From contig DGEQ01000013.1 in assembly GCA_002386045.1 (NCBI GenBank), forward strand, positions 1,009 to 9,024: DNA of 8,016 bases, given 5' to 3'. Shown in pieces: positions 1 to 5,771 of this stretch; the stretch's first letter is position 1; each line of letters starts with the position of its first letter. The position numbers and the translations under genes are program-made. The notes under the pieces are model-generated. The model saw nothing but the letters and a program-made list of their open reading frames with translations. It did no database searches and was not told the DNA's origin. Source of the DNA: Hungateiclostridiaceae bacterium UBA3922. Lineage in GTDB: Bacteria > Bacillota > Clostridia > Acetivibrionales > DTU013.

Positions 1-108
1 CGGCCGGTACATATAACCCGGCCGATGCGAATATCCCAGCCGGTGCATATATCCCGGCCTGTGTGGATATCCCGGCTGATACGTATATCCCGACCGTTGC
101 GGACGTTT
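1..108. repeat. Six imperfect 18-bp tandem repeats
   Basis: Six head-to-tail units of exactly 18 bp start at 1, 19, 37, 55, 73 and 91. A consensus is CGGCCGGTGCATATATCC; units 1-5 are close and unit 6 is decayed towards its 3' end. The array runs off the left edge, so its full copy number is unknown. Because 18 is a multiple of three, every open frame gives a hexapeptide repeat: A-[GD]-x-[YND]-I-P in + frame 3, R-P-[VM]-x-I-S in + frame 1, and G-Y-x-[HY]-R-P on the minus strand. Units abut without spacers, so this is not a CRISPR array. It may be a coding repeat or an intergenic minisatellite. Confidence 0.85.
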
Positions 109-134
109 CGTCTGTCCGGGAAGTGCGGCAGTAA
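1..134 (+). CDS. Possible C-terminal tail of a repeat protein (partial)
   Basis: The frame beginning at base 3 is open from the window edge to a TAA at 132-134. It reads five to six hexapeptides of the type A-D-T-Y-I-P followed by a short tail, VSSVREVRQ. Of the frames open through the repeats, this one has the most protein-like composition (Ala, Asp, Ile, Pro, Tyr), and several differences between units fall at silent third positions (GCC/GCT, CCG/CCA, ACA/ACG). The start lies outside the window and no family is recognised. Alternatives are an Arg-rich + frame ending at 261, or a Gly-Tyr repeat protein on the minus strand; the latter has an in-frame stop at 169-171 and no good start codon. 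The array could also be non-coding. Confidence 0.28.
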   Translation, partial: AGTYNPADANIPAGAYIPACVDIPADTYIPTVADVSSVREVRQ

Positions 135-257
135 CTGCCGTACTCGTGTCTTTATCCCGGTACAGCGGTCATACCGGTCAGTTTCATGTTACCATAATGC
201 ACATGAGGCTTCCATACCTTTTCGCCGGTTCCCGGCAACCACCGGAATTTTGAGGCA

Positions 258-291
258 ATAAACGCCCTAAAGACATAAACGTCTTAAAGAC
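258..291. repeat. 17-bp tandem duplication
   Basis: ATAAACGCCCTAAAGAC (258-274) is directly followed by ATAAACGTCTTAAAGAC (275-291), matching at 15 of 17 positions. The junction also contains a short AAGAC/GTCTT inverted repeat (270-274 and 281-285). An A-run follows, so this is not a + strand terminator. Function unknown. Confidence 0.7.
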
Positions 292-316
292 AAAAAAAGC
301 ATTGTTTCGTTAATAT

Positions 317-366
317 TAATGGATACGCGACATTGTTGGATGCACGGTAATAGATACGCGCACATT
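317..366. repeat. Imperfect direct repeat, 31-bp period
   Basis: TAATGGATACGCGACATT (317-334) recurs as TAATAGATACGCGCACATT (348-366), differing by one substitution and one inserted base. GATACGCG is exact in both copies (322-329 and 353-360). It may be a decayed duplication or a paired protein-binding site; its distance from the promoter at 432-460 does not discriminate between these. Confidence 0.55.
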
Positions 367-431
367 CACGGGTCGCCTTTCCGGCGCGCTGCCGCGGGAT
401 TTGCCGGAATTTTGCAGATACGTCAGCAAAG

Positions 432-460
432 TTGCCGGAATAGCGATAAAATAGTAATAT
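432..460 (+). promoter_or_regulatory. Predicted sigma-A promoter for the DUF445 gene
   Basis: TTGCCG (432-437) and TAATAT (455-460) are separated by exactly 17 bp. Each matches its sigma-A consensus hexamer at four of six positions, and the region turns AT-rich at the -10. The start of the DUF445 gene lies 38 bp further on and has a purine-rich AAGGA site (487-491). Moderate support only, because both hexamers are imperfect. Confidence 0.45.
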
Positions 461-497
461 ATGCTGAAAATCCGGCAGGTCAAAGAAAGGAAAGCAT

Positions 498-1388
498 ATG
501 GATATCAGACTTATCACATCTCCGCTTGTAGGCGGACTCATAGGATTGATAACGAACAGCCTGGCGATCAGGATGTTGTTTCGGCCTTTGAAACCTGTAT
601 ATATAGGCAGGTTCAGGCTGCCTTTCACACCGGGCCTTATCCCGAAAGAGAGGGAAAGACTGGCCAGCTCGATAGGAGAAGTCATAAGCCGGGAACTCAT
701 CAATAAAGATACGCTGAAATCCACCCTGCTTTCCGGATCCATGAAGGAGCATTTCAGCAGCAAACTGGACGAACTGATCGACAGGTACAGCAAGTCCGAT
801 GAAACGGTCGGCTCGGTGATCGGAAAGTTCGTCGAAAAGGAAAAGCTGGAGGAAAAACTGGACAATGCAACAGACACCCTGGCACAGACCATAACGAAAC
901 GCGCCGTTGAACAGGATATCGGAAAAACCATCGTCGACTATGCCTATGAAGAAATAATGGCAAAAACGAAACCCATACTGAAATCGATAACCGCTGGCGC
1001 GCTCAATTCCATGAAACAGCCATTCGCCAGGAAGATAAACGACCTCATTGCCGCCAGGTCCAGGCCGCTCATTGAAAAATTCCTCGACAGCGAAGCCGAA
1101 GAGATAATCAACACCCCGATGAAGGAGATAATTGCCAGGTACCGGGAAAGGATACCCGGAATAAAGTCATATCTTTGGAACATATATGAGGACATAGTCA
1201 CAAAAAAGCTGGAGGACGTCCTGGATGCAGTTGGCATTGCCGAAGTGGTCAGCAGCAGGATCAACGATTTCGAGACGCTCGAACTTGAAAACATCGTCAC
1301 GACCCTCATGAGGAAGGAACTGAACGCCCTTATCTGGCTGGGCGGGCTCCTGGGTTTCATCATGGGTTTTGTCAACGTGTTCTTCTGA
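498..1388 (+). CDS. DUF445 family membrane protein
   Basis: A 296-residue protein of the DUF445 family (Pfam PF04286, which includes Bacillus YheB); its biochemical role is not known. Seen directly: an N-terminal hydrophobic segment (about residues 5-23) carrying the family motif GLITNSLAIRMLFRP, then PFTPGLIPKERERLASSIG; a long charged helical middle (about 50-270) rich in Lys, Glu and Ile; and a C-terminal membrane segment with the conserved ending ELNALIWLGGLLGFIMGFVN. This suggests an anchor at each end with an amphipathic helical body between. It is shorter than YheB-like members (roughly 370-380 residues) but both conserved ends are present, so it looks intact. The ATG start has AAGGA six bases upstream. 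It appears monocistronic: an AT-rich gap of about 170 bp follows. Confidence 0.88.
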   Translation: MDIRLITSPLVGGLIGLITNSLAIRMLFRPLKPVYIGRFRLPFTPGLIPKERERLASSIGEVISRELINKDTLKSTLLSGSMKEHFSSKLDELIDRYSKSDETVGSVIGKFVEKEKLEEKLDNATDTLAQTITKRAVEQDIGKTIVDYAYEEIMAKTKPILKSITAGALNSMKQPFARKINDLIAARSRPLIEKFLDSEAEEIINTPMKEIIARYRERIPGIKSYLWNIYEDIVTKKLEDVLDAVGIAEVVSSRINDFETLELENIVTTLMRKELNALIWLGGLLGFIMGFVNVFF

Positions 1389-1557
1389 AATGCATTTCCT
1401 TTCCTGTTGTTTTATTTACTTTTTTTTAATGGGAATATGTTGTATTATGTGATATTATGTAGTAGCTTAGAATAAAAAGTCATATCTGAGTCTAATAAAT
1501 ACCTATAATAAAATATGCAAGTGTACATAAAATACTTTAAGCCGCACAAAGGATAAC
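1389..1557 (+). promoter_or_regulatory. AT-rich spacer with a perfect -10 hexamer
   Basis: The gap between the DUF445 and lipoprotein genes is strongly AT-rich. A 12-bp palindrome GAAATGCATTTC (1387-1398) overlaps the upstream stop codon, and a T-run follows at about 1421-1428, but the two are too far apart to form a typical terminator. TATTATGT occurs twice with a 10-bp period (1443-1450 and 1453-1460). A perfect TATAAT lies at 1504-1509, about 50 bp before the lipoprotein start, but no TTGACA-like hexamer sits 16-18 bp upstream. The promoter is therefore probable but its -35 is unresolved; an alternative sigma factor is possible. Confidence 0.35.
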
Positions 1558-2889
1558 ATGGGGGGCACAAACATGAAAATAGGAAAACCGGCTCGGCTGA
1601 TATCGATGCTGATTATCCTGGTGATACTGATCACGGGATGCACGGGACAGAAATTGCAGGACAATACAGGGGATGGCGGCAGTTCAGCCGGACCAGTGAC
1701 AGATCCGGCGGACACGGCAGGGGATGATGATGCCGGCGAAGAAACTCCAGACCCGGCCCAGGGAACGACAGGACCGGGAGAACAGACGGCCGGGGAGGGA
1801 GGATCCGGGGATCCCGCGGGTGAAGAGAGTGCGGGAGATGAAGCTGATAATGCCGGCGAAGGCGGAGAAGAGCGCGTAAAGGTCAGGGCACTTTACCTGA
1901 CCGGCTGGACCGTTGGCAATTCACAGAAAGTAGAACATTATGTGGAACTGGCCAACACTACCGAGATCAACGCCTATGTGGTCGACATAAAGGACGACGA
2001 CGGCTATGTCGGCTATGAATCGCAGGTGTCCGAGGTCCGGGAAAACAACACATGGAAAAAGAAATACAACCCGGAGAAGGTCCTGAAAGAATTCCATGAC
2101 AATGGCATATATGTGATCGGCAGGCTGGTCGTATTCAAGGACCCGGTCTACTCGGCAAAGAGGCCCGATCTGGCCATCAAGCACGTAAATGGCGGACTGT
2201 GGAAGGACAATGACGGCATCACGTGGCTGAACCCCTACCAGAAGGAGACCTGGGACTATACCATAAGTATCGCAAAAGAGGCCGTGGCGCTTGGATTTGA
2301 CGAAATACAGTTCGATTACGTAAGGTATCCCGGCGGCGGCAAGACCACGATGGACTTTTCAGCTTACGACAAGACCAAGTACGAGGCTATAAACGAGTTC
2401 CTGGCATATGCAAAACAGCATATCACGGAGGTGCCAATTTCGGCCGACGTTTTCGGCATCATCCTCGAAAGCCCGAACGATACGGAAAACATAGGCCAGT
2501 ACCTGGAACTCATAGGCAGGGACATCGACTACATATCACCGATGGTCTATCCATCCCACTATGCGCTTGGACAGATAGTCAACAATGTGAAGTTCGATAT
2601 TCCTGATCTCAAGCCGTATGAAGTGGTTTACAATTCTCTTGTGAAATGCAGGAACAGGCTGGCGCAGGTGGAAGGCTACAATGCAAAAGTCAGGCCTTAC
2701 CTGCAGGATTTCACCGCAACATGGCTCAAGGACAGAAAAACCGGGAAGAAGTATTACCAGGAATACGGACCGGAACAGGTGAGACAGCAGATCCAGGCCG
2801 TGTATGACGCCGGTTATGAAGAGTGGATCCTCTGGGATGCGAGGAACACCTACAGCGAAGAAGCGCTGTTGCCTGAAGAAACAGAATAG
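1558..2889 (+). CDS. Lipoprotein with DUF4015 glycosidase-like domain
   Basis: A 443-residue predicted lipoprotein. Residues 1-28 form a lipoprotein signal: basic KIGKPAR, a hydrophobic core, then lipobox I-T-G-C with the acylated Cys at 28. Residues about 29-105 are a low-complexity Gly/Asp/Glu/Pro/Thr linker, strongly acidic. From about 107 to the end is a putative glycoside hydrolase-like TIM barrel of the DUF4015 type (Pfam PF13200). Visible motifs are VVDIKDDDG (142-149), FDEIQFDYVRYP (247-258), SADVFG (295-300), SPMVYPSHY (327-335), then VRPYLQDF and EEWILWDARNTY near the end. Acidic residues in these motifs, such as D253, are candidates for the active site; the substrate is unknown. 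It should be anchored on the outer face of the cytoplasmic membrane. The chosen ATG has AAAGG five bases upstream; ATG 1573, preceded by a G-run, would keep the signal peptide and is also possible. Confidence 0.87.
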   Translation: MGGTNMKIGKPARLISMLIILVILITGCTGQKLQDNTGDGGSSAGPVTDPADTAGDDDAGEETPDPAQGTTGPGEQTAGEGGSGDPAGEESAGDEADNAGEGGEERVKVRALYLTGWTVGNSQKVEHYVELANTTEINAYVVDIKDDDGYVGYESQVSEVRENNTWKKKYNPEKVLKEFHDNGIYVIGRLVVFKDPVYSAKRPDLAIKHVNGGLWKDNDGITWLNPYQKETWDYTISIAKEAVALGFDEIQFDYVRYPGGGKTTMDFSAYDKTKYEAINEFLAYAKQHITEVPISADVFGIILESPNDTENIGQYLELIGRDIDYISPMVYPSHYALGQIVNNVKFDIPDLKPYEVVYNSLVKCRNRLAQVEGYNAKVRPYLQDFTATWLKDRKTGKKYYQEYGPEQVRQQIQAVYDAGYEEWILWDARNTYSEEALLPEETE

Positions 2890-2921
2890 GTTTTTAAGGA
2901 ATAGTACAAGCTTTTGAAAGT

Positions 2922-2997
2922 ATGCCTGGCATGTCGGCCAGAAAGTTATCGTACCGTGGAAACGGCTCGATAGCTGGCTGGCCGGCGTGCCAGGCGT
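2922..2997 (+). terminator. 76-nt long hairpin, probable terminator of the lipoprotein gene
   Basis: Bases 2922-2941 pair with 2978-2997 over 20 consecutive pairs, three of them G-U. After a 3x3 internal loop (AAA 2942-2944, TGG 2975-2977), GTTATCG (2945-2951) pairs with CGATAGC (2968-2974). After a 2x2 loop (TA/CT), CCGT (2954-2957) pairs with ACGG (2962-2965) around GGAA, a GNRA-type tetraloop. All four wobbles have T on the 5' arm and G on the 3' arm, so pairing is complete only in + strand RNA; the minus transcript would have A-C mismatches. It begins 33 bp after the lipoprotein stop and ends before the nrdJ promoter. TCTTTATT follows (2999-3005 region), a weak U-tract. Termination is the simplest reading; a structured small RNA or mobile palindromic element is an alternative. 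Confidence 0.6.
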
Positions 2998-3044
2998 CTT
3001 TATTGATGACCGTATGACCGGTGTGCTGTAAACCTATTTCCATC

Positions 3045-3074
3045 TTGACGACGAATTTGCAAAAGTGATACAAT
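3045..3074 (+). promoter_or_regulatory. Sigma-A promoter of nrdJ
   Basis: TTGACG (3045-3050) and TACAAT (3069-3074) each match consensus at five of six positions, with an 18-bp spacer. Transcription would start near 3081, giving a leader of about 55 nt before ATG 3137. The -10 lies inside the first NrdR-like box, as expected for a repressible promoter. Confidence 0.78.
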
Positions 3075-3083
3075 ATACAGTGC
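3068..3083 (+). promoter_or_regulatory. NrdR box 1, overlapping the nrdJ -10
   Basis: ATACAATATACAGTGC matches the published NrdR-box consensus acaCwAtATaTwGtgt at 13 of 16 positions (mismatches at 2, 11 and 16), including the conserved C..A.AT core and the GTG end. NrdR is the ATP-cone repressor of ribonucleotide reductase genes. Placement over the -10 would block polymerase binding. Confidence 0.75.
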
Positions 3084-3099
3084 CAGGAAAAATACACCT

Positions 3100-3115
3100 A
3101 TACTAAATATTGTGT
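3100..3115 (+). promoter_or_regulatory. NrdR box 2
   Basis: ATACTAAATATTGTGT matches the NrdR consensus at 14 of 16 positions (mismatches at 2 and 7). It begins exactly 32 bp after box 1, with 16 bp between the boxes, which puts both sites on the same face of the helix. This is the usual tandem spacing for NrdR operators. It lies in the leader, downstream of the probable transcription start. Confidence 0.8.
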
Positions 3116-3136
3116 TACTTTCAGGGAGGCCGAGCC

Positions 3137-5566
3137 ATGAAATTAACTGAGAATGCCATCAAGGTCCTTGAAAAACGATACCTTGCGAAGGACGAAACTG
3201 GTAAGCTTCTTGAAGACCCCGAAGGGATGTTCAAACGCGTAGCCAAAGCGATAGCGGCGGCAGACAAGCCTTATGTATCTTCCACGGAACTTAAAAAAAT
3301 CGAAAAAGAGTTTTACAACATGATGGCAAATTTGGAGTTCCTGCCAAATTCGCCGACACTGATGAATGCGGGGAGGCCTCTCGGACAGTTGAGCGCCTGC
3401 TTTGTGCTGCCCATCGAGGATACGATGGAGGGCATATTCGATTCGATCAAGAACGCGGCACTCATACATAAAAGCGGGGGCGGCACTGGATTCAGCTTTT
3501 CCAGGCTGAGACCCAAGGGCGCGACGGTCAATTCCACGGGCGGCGTGGCCAGTGGTCCCATCAGTTTCATGAAGGTGTTCAACGCAGCAACGGAAGCGGT
3601 GAAACAGGGCGGCACCAGGAGAGGAGCCAACATGGGCATACTCAGGGTGGACCACCCGGACATCCGCGAATTCATCACGTGCAAGCAGGACAACCGGGAC
3701 ATCACCAACTTCAACATAAGCGTCGCACTGACGGAAGAGTTCATGAAGGCCGCCGAACAAGGCCTGGAATACGACCTGATAGATCCAAGGACCAACAAGC
3801 CGGTCAAAAAGGAAAACGCCCGTGAAATATTCAACATGATCGTTGACAATGCATGGAACAACGGTGAGCCCGGGATCATATTCCTCGACAGGATCAACAA
3901 GGACAATGTGACTCCCGAACTGGGCGAGATAGAAAGCACCAACCCGTGCGGCGAACAGCCCCTGCTCCCGTACGAGGCCTGCAACCTGGGCTCCATCAAC
4001 CTGAGCCTGATGATGAGGGAAAGCGACGGCAAGACGGAGATCGACTTCGAGAAACTGAGAACTACAGTAAGGAAAGCAGTGCACTTCCTCGACAATGTCA
4101 TCGACGTGAACCGTTATCCGCTGCCGCAGATCGACGAGATGACCAGGGGTACGAGAAAGATCGGCCTTGGCGTCATGGGATGGGCGGATCTGCTCTGCAA
4201 GCTCGGCATTCCGTACAATTCAGAGGAAGCCATCGAACTTGCCGAGAAAGTCATGAGCTTCATCCGGGACGAATCACGGAAGATGTCCATGGAGCTTGCC
4301 GAGAAGAAGGGAGTGTTCCCGTACTTCGACAAGAGTGTCTACAAGGACCGCGGCATCAGGGTCCGCAACGCTACGACCACGACGATCGCACCGACAGGGA
4401 CGCTGAGCATAATCGCCGGATGCTCCAGCGGCATCGAGCCCCTGTTTGCGATATCGTATATCAGGAACGTGATGGACAATGACGAACTGGTCGAGGTCAA
4501 CCCGGTCTTCAGGAAAGTCGCTGAAGAAGAAGGATTCTATTCCGATGACCTCATGAGACGGATCGCGAAAAAGGGATCGATACACGAGTTCGAGGAGATT
4601 CCGGCCCATGTAAGGGAAGTGTTCGTCACGGCCCATGACATAACTCCCGAGTGGCATGTGAGGATGCAGGCATCGTTCCAGAAATACACCGACAATGCAG
4701 TGTCAAAGACGGTCAACCTCAGGAACGAGGCTACCCGCGACGATGTAAGGGAGGTATTCGAACTTGCCTACAGGACAAACTGCAAGGGCGTGACCATATA
4801 CAGGGACGGCAGCAGGGAGATGCAGGTGCTGAACATCGGCCAGGTCAAGGGGAAAGAGAGCCCGAATACTGAAGCTGCAGCATCCGAAGCTTCACACCCG
4901 CAGAATGCACCGGGTATCGCGCCGAGGCCGCGTCCCGACATCACGACGGGATTCACCGAAAAGGTCAAGATCGGCTGCGGAAACCTCTACATAACTGTTA
5001 ATTACGACGAGTACGGGATCTGTGAAGTATTTACGAATACGGGACGCGCAGGCGGCTGCCCGTCGCAGTCCGAAGCTACGGCAAGGCTCGTATCGCTCGC
5101 GCTGAGGTCCGGCATCGATGCGAGATCCATCGTGGAGCAGCTCAAAGGCATAAGGTGCCCGTCGACCATAAGGCAGAAGGATCTGAAAGTGTTGTCCTGT
5201 CCTGATGCGATCGGCCGCCTCATAGAAAAGATACTGAAACTGCAGAACGGCAACGGGAACGGCAATGGCAACGGCAACGGGAACGGGAACGGCTTCAGCA
5301 ACGGCGAAGCGAAGATAATAAAAGACGTGGTCAAAAAGTCGATGTCAGCAGATGCGGGCAGGCTCGACTACATACCGAGGCCGACCGGCAATTCTCCCGA
5401 ATACGACGAAGTACGGCTGAAAATGGCCGCACTCAACGAAAGCAACAAGGGCTACAGCCTCAGTGAGACGCTCCACATGACCCACTGCCCGGACTGCGGC
5501 AATCCCGTCGAACATGAAGGCGGCTGCGTGATCTGCAAACATTGCGGGTTCAGCAAATGCGGCTGA
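3137..5566 (+). CDS. nrdJ: B12-dependent (class II) ribonucleotide reductase
   Basis: An 809-residue adenosylcobalamin-dependent reductase that makes deoxyribonucleotides without needing oxygen. Visible landmarks: LSACFVLP with C88; SGGGTGFSFSRLRPKG (113-128); NPCGEQ with radical-site residues N269, C271 and E273; C282 in YEACNLGS, the expected redox partner of C88; GTRKIGLGVMGWADLL; TIAPTGTLSIIAGCSSG (from 416); and KGVTIYRDGSR closing the barrel near 560. A TSCPD domain follows (about 607-702), then an (Asn-Gly)8 linker (704-719), then a Cys-rich tail with C784, C787, C797, C800, C803 and C808, which probably holds the shuttle cysteines that re-reduce the active site. No N-terminal ATP-cone motif is seen. 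ATG 3137 is chosen because AGGGAGG (3123-3129) precedes it; an upstream TTG at 3110 lies inside an NrdR box. Own promoter and own terminator; probably NrdR-repressed. Confidence 0.96.
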   Translation: MKLTENAIKVLEKRYLAKDETGKLLEDPEGMFKRVAKAIAAADKPYVSSTELKKIEKEFYNMMANLEFLPNSPTLMNAGRPLGQLSACFVLPIEDTMEGIFDSIKNAALIHKSGGGTGFSFSRLRPKGATVNSTGGVASGPISFMKVFNAATEAVKQGGTRRGANMGILRVDHPDIREFITCKQDNRDITNFNISVALTEEFMKAAEQGLEYDLIDPRTNKPVKKENAREIFNMIVDNAWNNGEPGIIFLDRINKDNVTPELGEIESTNPCGEQPLLPYEACNLGSINLSLMMRESDGKTEIDFEKLRTTVRKAVHFLDNVIDVNRYPLPQIDEMTRGTRKIGLGVMGWADLLCKLGIPYNSEEAIELAEKVMSFIRDESRKMSMELAEKKGVFPYFDKSVYKDRGIRVRNATTTTIAPTGTLSIIAGCSSGIEPLFAISYIRNVMDNDELVEVNPVFRKVAEEEGFYSDDLMRRIAKKGSIHEFEEIPAHVREVFVTAHDITPEWHVRMQASFQKYTDNAVSKTVNLRNEATRDDVREVFELAYRTNCKGVTIYRDGSREMQVLNIGQVKGKESPNTEAAASEASHPQNAPGIAPRPRPDITTGFTEKVKIGCGNLYITVNYDEYGICEVFTNTGRAGGCPSQSEATARLVSLALRSGIDARSIVEQLKGIRCPSTIRQKDLKVLSCPDAIGRLIEKILKLQNGNGNGNGNGNGNGNGFSNGEAKIIKDVVKKSMSADAGRLDYIPRPTGNSPEYDEVRLKMAALNESNKGYSLSETLHMTHCPDCGNPVEHEGGCVICKHCGFSKCG
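5246..5293 (+). repeat. Hexanucleotide repeat coding (Asn-Gly)8 in nrdJ
   Basis: Eight consecutive six-base units, AACGGC, AACGGG or AATGGC, encode Asn-Gly eight times, followed by FS and one more AACGGC (5300-5305). The units differ mainly at silent third positions. Unit gain or loss would keep the frame, so it could change linker length but not switch the gene off. It sits between the TSCPD domain and the Cys-rich tail. Confidence 0.9.
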
Positions 5567-5636
5567 CGGAGATCTGACCCTTTCCTGGACATGATCATGG
5601 ACTATATGCTGATAACTGCATAATCTCAAATTCTCC

Positions 5637-5674
5637 AAAAAATAAGGTGAAGCAAAATTTCACCTTATTTTTTT
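5637..5674 (+). terminator. Intrinsic terminator after nrdJ
   Basis: AAAAAATAAGGTGAA (5637-5651) pairs perfectly with TTCACCTTATTTTTT (5659-5673) around a 7-nt GCAAAAT loop. The 3' arm merges into a T-run, as in a Rho-independent terminator, and the matching A-run on the 5' arm could make it work in both directions. It lies 70 bp after the nrdJ stop codon and before the next promoter. Confidence 0.93.
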
Positions 5675-5691
5675 AAAAGGCATGACGCATC

Positions 5692-5720
5692 TTAACTTAT
5701 TGCCTGCAAGCGTGTATAAT
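5692..5720 (+). promoter_or_regulatory. Sigma-A promoter of the ABC exporter gene
   Basis: TTAACT (5692-5697, four of six) and a perfect TATAAT (5715-5720) are 17 bp apart, just after the nrdJ terminator. Transcription would start near 5727, leaving a leader of about 45 nt that ends in a good ribosome site, GGAGAGG (5760-5766). Confidence 0.7.
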
Positions 5721-5771
5721 TTTATTCGACACGGTTTTTACGCACTAAATGTATAAGCTGGAGAGGGAGAA

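Larger units (their letters stand above)
135..431. other. Gene-free stretch with small duplications
   Basis: No frame here looks like a real protein on either strand. What can be seen is a 6-bp inverted repeat CCGGTA/TACCGG (157-162 and 172-177), a small GCCGG/CCGGC hairpin (224-228 and 232-236), two tandem duplications listed separately, a 10-bp palindrome TTAATATTAA (310-319), and the word CCGGAATTTTG at 242-252 and again near 404-414. No hairpin is followed by a T-run, so I do not call a terminator for anything entering from the left. Confidence 0.6.

Noticed and set aside
1..108. CRISPR array
   Set aside because: Units are 18 bp, degenerate and directly adjacent; there are no unique spacers.
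25..261. Arg-rich + strand reading frame through the 18-bp repeats
   Set aside because: Starts inside a repeat with no ribosome site, and after the repeats its Arg/Ser/Cys/Phe-rich composition looks non-coding.
284..931. Minus-strand open frame opposite the DUF445 gene
   Set aside because: Ser/Phe-rich shadow of a well-supported + strand gene.
2922..2997. tRNA or other standard structured RNA gene
   Set aside because: Length is near that of a tRNA, but the fold is a single rod with no cloverleaf arms, no TTCGA-type loop and no CCA end.
2894..3097. Minus-strand 67-codon frame across the long hairpin
   Set aside because: It runs through the hairpin and the nrdJ promoter and has no recognisable protein features.
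3000..3136. Cobalamin riboswitch expected by analogy for a B12-dependent enzyme
   Set aside because: The leader after the promoter is only about 55 nt and lacks a B12-box-like GCCACTG element; NrdR boxes explain regulation better.
3110..3136. TTG start extending NrdJ by nine residues
   Set aside because: It overlaps NrdR box 2 and has no ribosome site, whereas ATG 3137 has AGGGAGG at good spacing.
3143..4101. Two long minus-strand open frames opposite nrdJ
   Set aside because: They mirror conserved nrdJ codons and show no domain or ribosome site of their own.
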